Shown here piece after piece: positions 8,023-14,230 of a stretch of DNA of 64,000 nt (positions within the stretch are counted from its first letter, which is position 1; each line of letters begins with the position of its first letter). Below the pieces are notes generated by a model, which saw only the letters and a list, made by a program, of their open reading frames with translations, was not told the origin of the DNA and did not search any database. This stretch comes from a virus. The stretch is from positions 1-64,000 of the IMG/VR virus record IMGVR_UViG_3300047375_001083; one strand, 5' to 3'. The position numbers were made by a program, and so were the translations under genes.

Positions 8023-8078
8023 TTTATGAGTTCACTGCCCCTAGCCACCAACTCACTTACAGATTCCTATTTCTCAGG
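8023..8078 (+). repeat. T motif and A motif
   Basis: TTTATGAGTTCAC at 8023-8035 and ACAGATTCCTATTTCTC at 8060-8076, followed by a stretch nearly identical to 7438-7560. The whole upstream region of the next gene is therefore a duplicate of the upstream region of the 7557 gene. Confidence 0.65.
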
Positions 8079-8096
8079 GATATCTACTCATGAGGT

Positions 8097-8139
8097 GAGG
8101 TATTGGTGGCATACCTGAAATGGGTTAGTAGGTGTCAGG
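8097..8139 (+). promoter_or_regulatory. P-element promoter for the 26-residue peptide gene
   Basis: Same sequence as the copy at 7460 (GAGGTATTGGTGGC, ATAC, CTGAAATGGG, TTAGTAGGTGTCAGGAGGAG). The leader hairpin GTCAGGAGGAGA/TCTCCCCTGAC is conserved with few changes. Confidence 0.75.
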
Positions 8140-8193
8140 AGGAGATCAACCCTTTAACTTCTTTCCCTCTCCCCTGACAGAAAGGTTTCTATC

Positions 8194-8274
8194 ATGAACA
8201 CATTTATTGCACTCGCTGTTGGCTCACTCGCTGTGAGCTTCATTTATCACTATGTGATCAGCTTCAGGCGCTGA
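8194..8274 (+). CDS. 26-residue single-pass membrane peptide
   Basis: Starts MNTFIALAVG and ends YHYVISFRR. One hydrophobic segment (about residues 3-23) with a basic Arg-Arg tail implies an inner-membrane peptide with cytoplasmic C-terminus. The ATG follows the standard CAGAAAGGTTTCTATC leader and a full P element, so this very short gene has the same expression apparatus as its neighbours. It may share a transcript with the 8351 gene, which lacks its own P element. Could be a holin-like, toxin-like or membrane-anchor peptide; not decided. Confidence 0.65.
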   Translation: MNTFIALAVGSLAVSFIYHYVISFRR

Positions 8275-8350
8275 TCCATCTCACCTAAAGGGGATCGGCG
8301 TGAACTCAAGACCTCGCCCCTGTCAGAAACAACGATAAAGGAAAATAGAA

Positions 8351-8953
8351 ATGACACAACAAGAACTTATAGAACAAGCAGTCGGGATCGCAAACAGCAT
8401 CGGACACGAACTCTCCACGAACGCTCCAAAGAGCGATGATCCCTTTCTCGGCTATGAGGTCGCTGACCTAATCTATCTCGTGGGTCAAGAGGCTGTAGAC
8501 AGCTTGCGCGCTCAGTGGGGTAAAGAAGCGATCAAGGCTCTTGAGGGTCAAGACCTCACCATTGGTCAACCTGTGGTAGCCACTAGAGGAAAGATGAAGG
8601 GAGTCAAGGGATGGATCAACGCGGAGATGCCCTCACAATATACCGATAACGATCTTGCCTACCTCGTAATCACTCTACAGGGGAAGAGCGGTTGGGTCGC
8701 CAAGAAAAGCCTCAAGCTCCGCGTTCCCGATATTGGGGAGCGTGACTTACAGGCTGAATGCAAGGCTAAAGGAATGAAGATCAAGCAGATGTCGCGAGGA
8801 TCTAAGGTCAAAGACGCTGAGGGGCGCTCAGGCTACCTTATCGGTTATGGGAAGAAAGACGACGACCAGCCTTTACCCACAGTGGCGGTTCAGTGGGAGG
8901 GGTCGAGCCAAGAGGAGTGGGTCGTGGCATCATTACTAGAGAGCGGAGCTTGA
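8351..8953 (+). CDS. Hypothetical protein, possible SH3-like beta domains
   Basis: 200 residues. Residues 1-70 are helical. Residues about 70-125 (IGQPVVATRGKMKGVKGWI ... SGWVAKKSLKLRV) and 145-198 (MSRGSKVKDAEGRSGYLIGY ... VAVQWEGSSQEEWV) look like two small KOW/SH3-type barrels: each has a Gly turn after a basic strand and a closing W-V-A pair. Such barrels often bind nucleic acid or protein; this is inference. AAAGGA lies 8 bases before the ATG. No P element of its own. Confidence 0.65.
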   Translation: MTQQELIEQAVGIANSIGHELSTNAPKSDDPFLGYEVADLIYLVGQEAVDSLRAQWGKEAIKALEGQDLTIGQPVVATRGKMKGVKGWINAEMPSQYTDNDLAYLVITLQGKSGWVAKKSLKLRVPDIGERDLQAECKAKGMKIKQMSRGSKVKDAEGRSGYLIGYGKKDDDQPLPTVAVQWEGSSQEEWVVASLLESGA

Positions 8954-9055
8954 GCCTCCGCAAGTGAGGAGGCCAAGTGGTTTGCTCAGGCCATGTCTGA
9001 CGCGGGGATGGTATGGCATGAGGCGAGGGGAGGGAGGGCGCGAACGCGCTCCTCC

Positions 9056-9068
9056 TTTATGAGTTCAC
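9056..9068 (+). repeat. T motif
   Basis: TTTATGAGTTCAC, placed between the 8351 gene and its terminator. Confidence 0.6.
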
Positions 9069-9088
9069 GCAAGGGGGAGTAAAGCAAA

Positions 9089-9141
9089 AGAGGCGTGGTG
9101 AGGATGAGGTGTCAAACCCTCGTCTTCACCACGCCTCTTTC
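9089..9141 (+). terminator. Terminator hairpin
   Basis: AAAGAGGCGTGGTGA.GA.GAGG pairs with CCTCGTCTTCACCACGCCTCTTT around a short loop, ending TTTCTCGTTT. A second, smaller hairpin with GAGGCGTG and CACGCCTC follows at about 9163-9198 and also ends TTTCTCG. The rest of 8954-9368 shows no gene. Confidence 0.8.
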
Positions 9142-9303
9142 TCGTTTCTGATAGTAGAGCTGAGGCGTGTGGCTCAAAAGAAAGAACCTCACGCCTCTTT
9201 CTCGCTTCTGATAGCAACACTCCGCGCCCGCCTCTCGGCAAGCTCGCTCTGATCGGAGATACCCTCTCTCGCTCACCCTGTCCTTCTTTGCTGTAGGGTA
9301 AGC

Positions 9304-9368
9304 GAGAAAGTAGATGATCCTACTAGCATATCCAAAGGCATTTGACCTCTTGGATCATCTACTTTCTC
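9304..9368 (-). terminator. Perfect 17-bp inverted repeat after the 9369 gene
   Basis: Arms 9304-9320 and 9352-9368 (core AGTAGATGATCC/GGATCATCTACT) with a 31-base loop, starting one base after the minus gene's stop. Minus-strand reading ends ...CTTTCTCG, like the other terminators here. Likely terminator or mRNA-stabilising hairpin. Confidence 0.7.
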
Positions 9369-9650
9369 CTATCTGTTGTGGGGAAGCTCGATGATCACAC
9401 ACTCGCGAGCATCCATTTTGACGCCGTTGATGTAGTCCGACCTTCCCTTGCGTCCATACTCCACCTCAGCCAATCCCTCCACCTCTGGACAGAGATAACC
9501 CATAGGGTTGGGGTATAACAGCTTATGGGCAAGTGTCGCAATACCAACGCCTATGCTCGCCCAAAGAATACAGGTAAGAGCGAACCCTCCCAACTCATGG
9601 TCTGTGCGACCCTTGCCCACTACCGCGCCCCCTCTGACGTACTGACTCAT
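9369..9650 (-). CDS. Small single-pass membrane protein
   Basis: 93 residues. A hydrophobic segment at about 22-44 (GFALTCILWASIGVGIATLA) is followed by a polar domain (YLCPEVEGLAEVEYGRKGR, CVIIELPHNR). The ATG at 9650 follows GAAAGGTTTTTACT, a variant of the standard leader. The leader keeps a GAGGGGC/GCCCCTC stem (9668-9674 with 9691-9697). Its promoter is a poor P-element match. Unknown. Confidence 0.65.
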   Translation of the reverse strand: MSQYVRGGAVVGKGRTDHELGGFALTCILWASIGVGIATLAHKLLYPNPMGYLCPEVEGLAEVEYGRKGRSDYINGVKMDARECVIIELPHNR

Positions 9651-9699
9651 AGTAAAAACCTTTCTTCGAGGGGCGGGTGTAATGAGTTAAGCCCCTCTC

Positions 9700-9742
9700 T
9701 CATACTGCATATCCGATTTCTGCTCTCCCCTCACAGCACCTG
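9700..9742 (-). promoter_or_regulatory. Divergent P-element copy
   Basis: On minus: GGTGCTGTGAGGGGAG then AGCAGAAATCGG and ATATGC. The 3' half (CAGAAAT-GG) is kept, but the GGTATTGG half is degenerate. Position and the leader hairpin downstream match the other cassettes. Confidence 0.45.
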
Positions 9743-9770
9743 TTTCTACAGAAACACCGCCCGAATAACG

Positions 9771-9819
9771 GGAATCTGTAGGTAGCTCTCCTATCTAGGG
9801 GAGGGGTGAACTCATAAAG
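9771..9819 (-). repeat. A motif and T motif, minus orientation
   Basis: GGAATCTGTAGGTAGC at 9771-9786 and GTGAACTCATAAAG at 9806-9819, behind the minus gene ending at 9876. Confidence 0.6.
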
Positions 9820-9875
9820 GAACAGGCGCGAAGCCCCCCCTCAAAGCCCGACCGCCGACCTCCCCCCTCCCCTCA

Positions 9876-10409
9876 TCAATCGGGTGTCGGGTCACTCAAG
9901 GTCCAATCCGCGCTCTCGGCAGATGCCGAGATCCTTGAGGCGACATCACAAGCGATGTCGCTTATCTTTCCCCACTCCGTTCTCAACGAAGGGGAAAGGT
10001 TTCGTTCAATAGCCTCGAAGAACTCGCGGTGTCTCGCGAGGGTCACGACATCTGCCGAGAGCTGATCCAACTCCCGAGGAGTTGGATCATAAGGCATCTC
10101 AAATAAATTGTTCTTTCTGATCGCGAGAGATATCATCGCGATACGAGGGTCTTTGAGAAGCGGAACTTCCCTCTTCACCTCTCTGTATGTGAAGCCCATT
10201 GCCTGCATAAAACCATCACAGGTCTCAGCGCCCATTGTGTGTGTCTCTGTCATCAGAGACATCTCTTTGCGGAGCTGATCAAGCTCCACCTCAAGCGCAT
10301 GAACGCGCTCGCTCTTCTTTGTGAGAAGATCGTCCTTCGCGTCTAAGGTTTTTGAGATCGCGTAGTAGGCCCACGCGAACATCCCGACAAGAGAGATGAG
10401 TGACATCAT
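9876..10409 (-). CDS. Membrane-anchored coiled-coil protein (spanin-like layout)
   Basis: 177 residues: N-terminal hydrophobic segment (MMSLISLVGMFAWAYYAIS), then a coiled coil at about 25-55 (LLTKKSERVHALEVELDQLR), then a mixed soluble domain to residue 177. The layout resembles an inner-membrane spanin or another anchored phage protein, but no spanin lipoprotein partner was seen, so the name is only a comparison. Standard CAGAAAGGTTTCTATC start. Own P element at 10471. Confidence 0.65.
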   Translation of the reverse strand: MMSLISLVGMFAWAYYAISKTLDAKDDLLTKKSERVHALEVELDQLRKEMSLMTETHTMGAETCDGFMQAMGFTYREVKREVPLLKDPRIAMISLAIRKNNLFEMPYDPTPRELDQLSADVVTLARHREFFEAIERNLSPSLRTEWGKISDIACDVASRISASAESADWTLSDPTPD

Positions 10410-10470
10410 GATAGAAACCTTTCTGTGAGGAGGAGGGAGTTAGGTTAGTAAGTTAATCTCCTCTCTCACA

Positions 10471-10506
10471 CCTTATTTCCCATTTCTGCTTTCTAACCAA
10501 TACCTC
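10471..10506 (-). promoter_or_regulatory. P-element promoter for the 9876-10409 gene
   Basis: Minus: GAGGTATTGGTTAG, AAAG, CAGAAATGGG, AAATAAGG. Leader pairs GTGAGAGAGGAG with CTCCTCCTCAC (plus 10424-10470). Confidence 0.75.
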
Positions 10507-10530
10507 AAACCACCTTGAGCGGAAGCGCAG

Positions 10531-10572
10531 AATAGGAATCTGTAGGTAACTAAGGGCAGTGAACTCATAAGG
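10531..10572 (-). repeat. A motif and T motif, minus orientation
   Basis: AATAGGAATCTGTAGGTAAC and, 9 bases on, GTGAACTCATAAGG. The same block recurs almost unchanged at 11531-11571. Confidence 0.7.
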
Positions 10573-10618
10573 GATGAGCCGATCCTGATCCCCTGATCCC
10601 CCCCCCGACCTCCCCACC

Positions 10619-10987
10619 TTAGCCATAATATCGGCTGTAGTGGTGGTGGCCTGGTACATCGGGGGCATCAGGCTCACCATCCTCTCCCTTCATCTCACGC
10701 TTGAGGCGGTTAGCCTCAGTGCGAGCCTCAAGCTCTGCCCTCACCCGAGCCTTCCTCGCCTCCCGAGCCTTCACCTTCACCATCCCCTTTTCGTGAGCGA
10801 GCTTGAGGCTCGCTTTCTCTTCTTCCTCTCGTTTGAGGAAGGCTTGCCAACGCTCCTCCTCAGCCTCCCACCTCTTCGCCTTTCTCCTCCTCCATTCCCG
10901 ATCCTCCGCGCCATCCCTCCATTCCTCAATGGCGGGGAGGATCGGGATGAGGAGTAGAAAGACGAGACTGATGACTAAGCTAACCAT
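10619..10987 (-). CDS. Membrane-anchored, highly charged helical protein
   Basis: 122 residues. N-terminal hydrophobic segment (MVSLVISLVFLLLIPILPAI), then about 80 residues of Arg/Lys/Glu/Ala helix (REWRRRKAKRWEAEEERWQA), and a His/Tyr tail (GHHHYSRYYG). Same layout as its upstream neighbour: anchor plus long helix. Standard leader and own P element at 11049. Unknown. Confidence 0.65.
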   Translation of the reverse strand: MVSLVISLVFLLLIPILPAIEEWRDGAEDREWRRRKAKRWEAEEERWQAFLKREEEEKASLKLAHEKGMVKVKAREARKARVRAELEARTEANRLKREMKGEDGEPDAPDVPGHHHYSRYYG

Positions 10988-11048
10988 GATAGAAACCTTT
11001 CTGTGAGGAGGAGGGAGTTAGGTTAGTAAGTTAATCTCCTCTCTCACA

Positions 11049-11084
11049 CCTTATTTCCCATTTCTGCTTTCTCACCAATACCTC
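11049..11084 (-). promoter_or_regulatory. P-element promoter for the 10619-10987 gene
   Basis: Minus: GAGGTATTGGTGAG, AAAG, CAGAAATGGG, AAATAAGG. The leader of about 60 bases is nearly identical to the one at 10410-10470, with the GTGAG/CTCAC stem. Confidence 0.75.
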
Positions 11085-11110
11085 AAGCTACCTAGCCCGA
11101 GCCCTAGAAA

Positions 11111-11150
11111 CAGGAATCTGTAGGTAACTACAGGGGAGTGAACTCATAAG
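11111..11150 (-). repeat. A motif and T motif, minus orientation
   Basis: CAGGAATCTGTAGGTAACTA, then GTGAACTCATAAG. Followed at 11163-11200 by CCACCGCCCACCG tandem repeats. Confidence 0.65.
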
Positions 11151-11211
11151 GGAAGGGGCCGAAGCGCCCACCGCCCACCGCCCACCGCCCACTGCGCCCC
11201 TCACATCAGGC

Positions 11212-11412
11212 TCACCCTTGGCGCTCAGGTGCGCGGTCGAAGTCGAAGTCGGAGATCAACACCACAGGCGCGAAGCGGATCGCGCCTGTGGTGTTGATCG
11301 AGGGTTTGAGCTTGTGTGCGCGGTCGAAGTCGGAGATCAACACGAAGCGGATCGCGCCTGTGGTGTTGATCGAGGGTTTGAGCTTGTGGTTTGGGTATGT
11401 CAACGCTCGCAT
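11212..11412 (-). CDS. Chimeric mini-gene built from pieces of the AAA+ gene
   Basis: 66 residues from the ATG at 11412, which follows CAGAAAGGCTCTGCT and a P element. After MRALTYPN the protein is two copies of HKLKPSINTTGAIRF, each followed by VLISDFDRA or VVLISDFDFDRA. VLISDFDRA is the Walker B stretch of the AAA+ protein (residues 155-163), in the same reading sense. KPSINTTGAIRF is the antisense reading of the same DNA. It therefore arose by duplication and inversion of 5603-5652. Whether it is translated to any purpose is unknown. Confidence 0.45.
   Translation of the reverse strand: MRALTYPNHKLKPSINTTGAIRFVLISDFDRAHKLKPSINTTGAIRFAPVVLISDFDFDRAPERQG
11231..11388. repeat. Inverted and tandem duplication of AAA+ gene segment, with perfect palindrome
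   Basis: Two tandem units (11231-11317, 11318-11388), each with a reversed copy of 5627-5652 followed by a direct copy of about 5605-5634. In unit 1 the two form a perfect 19-bp inverted repeat (11254-11272 with 11281-11299) with loop AAGCGGAT. At the source the same loop lies between a 6-bp inverted repeat GGCGCG/CGCGCC (5603-5608, 5617-5622), which looks like the template-switch point. Confidence 0.85.
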
Positions 11413-11470
11413 AGCAGAGCCTTTCTGTGGAGAGGAGGGGAAGAATGAAAGGTTGATCTCCTCTCTCACA

Positions 11471-11506
11471 CCTTATACCCCATTTCTGCTTTCCCACCAA
11501 TACCTC
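11471..11506 (-). promoter_or_regulatory. P-element promoter for the chimeric mini-gene
   Basis: Minus: GAGGTATTGGTGGG, AAAG, CAGAAATGGG, GTATAAGG, with the best -10-like box (GTATAA) of the set. Leader stem GAGAGAGGAG/CTCCTCTC at 11425-11467. Confidence 0.75.
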
Positions 11507-11530
11507 AACCCACCTTGAGCGGAAGCGCAA

Positions 11531-11666
11531 AATAGGAATCTGTAGGTAACTAAGGGCAGTGAACTCATAAGGCTGTGCGAAGCTGACTAGCCCCACTTAC
11601 AGATTCCTATTTCTCGGGGGGTCGGGGTCGGTGAGGGAAAGGATCTTACAGATTCCTATTTCTCGG
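11531..11666. repeat. Divergent A/T motif cluster
   Basis: Minus A motif (11531-11550) and T motif (11559-11571), then two plus A motifs ACAGATTCCTATTTCTCGGGG (11600-11619, 11649-11668) before the plus P element. Lies between divergent cassettes; no gene. Confidence 0.65.
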
Positions 11667-11682
11667 GGGGGTCGGGTAGCTT

Positions 11683-11726
11683 GAGGTATTGGTGAGCTAA
11701 CAGAAATGGGTTAGTAGGTGTCAGGG
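11683..11726 (+). promoter_or_regulatory. P-element promoter for the metallopeptidase-like gene
   Basis: GAGGTATTGGTGAG, CTAA, CAGAAATGGG, TTAGTAGGTGTCAGGGG. The upstream 60 bases (A motif, GGGGTCGGGTAGCTT) match those at 6421-6461 before the VWA gene, tying the two cassettes together. Confidence 0.75.
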
Positions 11727-11771
11727 GAACAAACCTTCTAAACTCCCCCCCTCGACAGAAGGAAAAGCCTT

Positions 11772-13382
11772 ATGGCTAAAGACATTTACAACTACGACCC
11801 CATGAGTCCAGCTTCAGGTGCGTTCAAGGGGCTCATGCGGAGCGTGAACGCCCTATCAGGGCGAAACGTCCCCTTACATCGTGGCGGTATAACGTTCGCG
11901 GTCGGCGGACAGTTTCGCTTTTTGAGTGTCGCCACAGCAATTTCGATCGCCTGGCGCGGATGCTTCAAAAAACCATCCGCGCACGAGCTGTGGGCGTTGG
12001 CTGAGAAGGTCGTACTTGAGGAGTTGCTCAAGTACGGCCTATACTACCCGACAAGAGAGGCCGCCGCGATGGCCAAACTTGATCCTAGCTCCGCGATGGG
12101 GGGCGTGATCCACGAGGTCGGCCACCTCATCTGCGATCAGGCGGGGGTCGAGGCTGACTTCAAGTCAGCTAAAAAGCACTACCTCCCTATTTTATTACGG
12201 CTTGAAAAGATTGGCGCTCTCAGAGCGGTTGAGGTCTTGCCTAGATGGTCTAACCTCACCTCTGATATCCGCCTTGAGCGGATGATGGGTGAGATGTACC
12301 CACACTCGAAGATCCGCTTGGAGTCAGTCCAAGCGTGGGTGCATGGCCTTGAGGCCCCAACGCGAAAGAGTGGGGGCTTCGCGTCTCAGCTCATGTGCGC
12401 TCTCCGTGACATGGGGAAGGGGTGGGGTAATCCCGTGTGGGCTGAGTACTCAAAAGAGGCGCGGGATGAGGCGTGTCGCTTGCGCCCTATCCTTGAAAAG
12501 CTCTACACGGAGGGGCAGAGCGTAGAGGCCACATCTCACCTACCTGTACAGGTGGCTCTTGAGATCCTCTTGGAGCTTAAAGAGCAAACTCTACCACCTG
12601 TAGAGGATGACGAGAAAGACGGCGAGGGAGAGGGAGACGGCGAGGGTGAGGGCAAGGGTAAGGGCAAGGGCAAGGGCAAGGGTAAGGGCAAGGGCAAGGG
12701 CAAGGGTAAGGGCAAGGGAGATGATGAGGGAGACGGAGACGGAGAGGGCAAGGGAGAGGGAGACGGCGAGGGAGACGGCGAGGGAGACGGCGAGGGAGAC
12801 GGCGAGGGCAAGGGAGACGGAGACGGCGAGGGAGAGGGAGACGGCGAGGGCAAGGGAGAGGGAGACGGCGAGGGAGAGGGAGAGGGAGACGGCGAGGGAG
12901 AGGGAGACGGCGAGGGAGACGGAGAGGGAGAGGGAGAGGGCAAGGGAGACGGCGAGGGAGACGGAGAGGGAGACGGAGAGGGAGACGGAGAGGGAGACGG
13001 AGAGGGAGACGGAGAGGGAGACGGAGAGGGAGACGGCAAGGGTAAGGGCAAGGGCAAGGGCAAGGGCAAGGGCAAGGGAGAGGGAGACGGAGAGGGCAAG
13101 GGAGAGGGAGACGGCGAGGGCAAGGGAGAAGTGGATGGGAGACAGCGGGGGCGCTCAGGTGGGGATAAGGCGAGTGAGGCGCGCCCCGACGCGACACTCC
13201 CCTCAAAAGAGGCGGTTGATAGGGTCTTGGGGGGGGAAGGAAAGGCTCTTGATCCTAGCTCTGCGATGGATCGTGCCTTCAACGCCAATAAGGGTGATGT
13301 GGGCCATGATGTGTGGGTAGGAAACGGCATCCCACCACGCGTGGTGAGTGATAAAGATATGCGTAAGTTAATGCGCCTTTAG
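11772..13382 (+). CDS. HEVGH metallopeptidase-like protein with Gly/Glu/Asp/Lys linker (CobT N-terminal-like)
   Basis: 536 residues. N-terminal 280 residues: HEVGH (114-118) is a zinc HExxH motif, and [17 protein letters not shown] (about 162-178) resembles the third-ligand region of metallopeptidase-VWA proteins. Residues about 283-453 are an almost pure [12 protein letters not shown] low-complexity linker. The C-terminal 80 residues end with [13 protein letters not shown] and repeat LDPSSAM from residue 103. In CobT-like proteins a VWA domain follows the acidic linker; here it is missing and the VWA is a separate gene at 6512. Likely partner of the AAA+ and VWA proteins. Confidence 0.7.
   Translation: MAKDIYNYDPMSPASGAFKGLMRSVNALSGRNVPLHRGGITFAVGGQFRFLSVATAISIAWRGCFKKPSAHELWALAEKVVLEELLKYGLYYPTREAAAMAKLDPSSAMGGVIHEVGHLICDQAGVEADFKSAKKHYLPILLRLEKIGALRAVEVLPRWSNLTSDIRLERMMGEMYPHSKIRLESVQAWVHGLEAPTRKSGGFASQLMCALRDMGKGWGNPVWAEYSKEARDEACRLRPILEKLYTEGQSVEATSHLPVQVALEILLELKEQTLPPVEDDEKDGEGEGDGEGEGKGKGKGKGKGKGKGKGKGKGKGDDEGDGDGEGKGEGDGEGDGEGDGEGDGEGKGDGDGEGEGDGEGKGEGDGEGEGEGDGEGEGDGEGDGEGEGEGKGDGEGDGEGDGEGDGEGDGEGDGEGDGEGDGKGKGKGKGKGKGKGEGDGEGKGEGDGEGKGEVDGRQRGRSGGDKASEARPDATLPSKEAVDRVLGGEGKALDPSSAMDRAFNANKGDVGHDVWVGNGIPPRVVSDKDMRKLMRL
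12616..13130 (+). repeat. Hexanucleotide minisatellite coding the linker
   Basis: About 500 bases of GGCGAG, GGAGAC, GGAGAG and GGCAAG hexamers (all GGN-GAN/AAR type) coding Gly alternating with Glu, Asp or Lys. Blocks of pure GGCAAG (Lys) lie at both ends, about 12650-12718 and 13032-13076. Prone to length change by slippage; the reverse strand is open for the same reason. Confidence 0.9.
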
Positions 13383-13466
13383 GCGCGAGGTTGGGGCGCG
13401 AGGTTGGGGCGCGAGGTTGGGTCGCGAGGTTGGGTCGCGAGGTTGGGTCGCGAGGTTGGGTCGCTG
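13383..13466 (+). repeat. 13-bp tandem repeat, six copies
   Basis: Six tandem copies of the unit CGCGAGGTTGGG plus G or T, directly after the metallopeptidase-like stop and before a T motif. Single copies of the unit occur in the same place in other cassettes (about 7369, 14080, 14668), so this is a local expansion of the ordinary downstream sequence. Confidence 0.85.
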
Positions 13467-13479
13467 GCGCGCCCTTTCC

Positions 13480-13527
13480 CTTATGAGTTCACTCCCCTTA
13501 GTTACTTACAGATTCCTATTTCTCGGG
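13480..13527 (+). repeat. T motif and A motif
   Basis: CTTATGAGTTCAC (13480-13492) and ACAGATTCCTATTTCTCGG (13508-13526). Confidence 0.7.
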
Positions 13528-13536
13528 GGGGGGTTT

Positions 13537-13580
13537 GAGGTATTGGTGGGAAAGCAGAAATGGGTTAGTAGGTGTCAGGG
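13537..13580 (+). promoter_or_regulatory. P-element promoter for the first paralog (13607)
   Basis: GAGGTATTGGTGGG, AAAG, CAGAAATGGG, TTAGTAGGTGTCAGGG. Leader is short (AAACAAAGAAAGAAAG) without hairpin; identical to the copy at 14164. Confidence 0.75.
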
Positions 13581-13606
13581 AAACAAAGAAAGAAAGAAAG
13601 AGGTGA

Positions 13607-14053
13607 ATGAAGATGATGATAAAAACTAATCGGGGATTAGAGCTTGATCTCCTAGCCATCCCTCATGTGCATCTTGGAGGGTGGGCGTGTGTGTCCACGC
13701 GGGGGGAGCGATTAGGAGCGTGGACACTTAGGACACTCAGTCGAGATCTGCTCGGCGTACACGTCGGAGTGTGGGTTGAAGAGGATTATTCGCGATCAAG
13801 CGATGAATCGCGAACATACGCATTTTGCGTACAGTTCAGGGAGAGGGGGGGGGGGGTCGAGTGGGGGTATTGGTCGAGGTATAAAGTAACCCTTCCTACA
13901 GGGAAGGGATCATACCGCTTTAAAGGCGTTCACGTCCATACAGTGGACGATGCGCTCTCGATCATCGGTGAACCTCTCCGAGAGGTTCTTTTGAATATAA
14001 AAGCAGACGTGGACCATCTGCTCACGTTCTACGGAGCGGTTGGCGCTACATAG
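13607..14053 (+). CDS. Hypothetical protein, paralog of the 14231 gene
   Basis: 148 residues. It shares with the next gene LRTLSRDLLGVHVGV, an FRERG...W.WSRYKVTLP stretch, and the C-terminus ADVDHLLTFYGAVGAT. The middle is variable. This gives an all-purpose alpha/beta fold guess only; no family recognised. A second ATG six bases in is equally good. The pair arose by duplication of a whole cassette including promoter. Confidence 0.65.
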   Translation: MKMMIKTNRGLELDLLAIPHVHLGGWACVSTRGERLGAWTLRTLSRDLLGVHVGVWVEEDYSRSSDESRTYAFCVQFRERGGGVEWGYWSRYKVTLPTGKGSYRFKGVHVHTVDDALSIIGEPLREVLLNIKADVDHLLTFYGAVGAT

Positions 14054-14106
14054 GCGTGTGGCTCAAGAGGTTGGGGGCGAGGTTGGGTCGCTGACGCGTC
14101 CTTTCC

Positions 14107-14153
14107 CTTATGAGTTCACTCCCCTTAGTTACCTACAGATTCCTATTTTCTCG
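14107..14153 (+). repeat. T motif and A motif
   Basis: CTTATGAGTTCAC (14107-14119) and ACAGATTCCTATTTTCTCGG (14135-14154). Confidence 0.7.
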
Positions 14154-14163
14154 GGGGGGGTTT

Positions 14164-14207
14164 GAGGTATTGGTGGGAAAGCAGAAATGGGTTAGTAGGT
14201 GTCAGGG
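14164..14207 (+). promoter_or_regulatory. P-element promoter for the second paralog (14231)
   Basis: Same 44 bases as at 13537. The preceding GGGGGGTTT and following AAACAAAGAAAGAAAG are also shared, showing recent cassette duplication. Confidence 0.75.
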
Positions 14208-14230
14208 AAACAAAGAAAGAAAGGCAGAAC

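Noticed and set aside
9525-9785. Plus ORF opposite the 9369 membrane protein
   Set aside because: Crosses the minus leader, promoter and A motif; no start signal.
10453-10680. Minus ORF with YEFTALSYLQIPI, similar to one at 11225-11596
   Set aside because: The shared peptide is merely the translation of the T, A and P motifs, so the similarity is that of intergenic repeats.
12607-13320. Plus-strand Arg/Glu/Thr repeat ORF in another frame
   Set aside because: Frame-shifted reading of the same hexamer array as the 11772 gene, which has the domains and the start signal.
12536-13330. Long minus-strand ORFs (Pro-Ser and Pro-Cys-Leu repeats) opposite the metallopeptidase-like gene
   Set aside because: They are antisense readings of the GGN hexamer array; any frame is open in such DNA, and no ribosome binding site or independent start exists.
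5071-14207. CRISPR array from regularly repeated motifs
   Set aside because: Repeats are hundreds of bases apart, flank genes and do not enclose short unique spacers; no cas genes except a Cas4-like nuclease typical of phage recombination.
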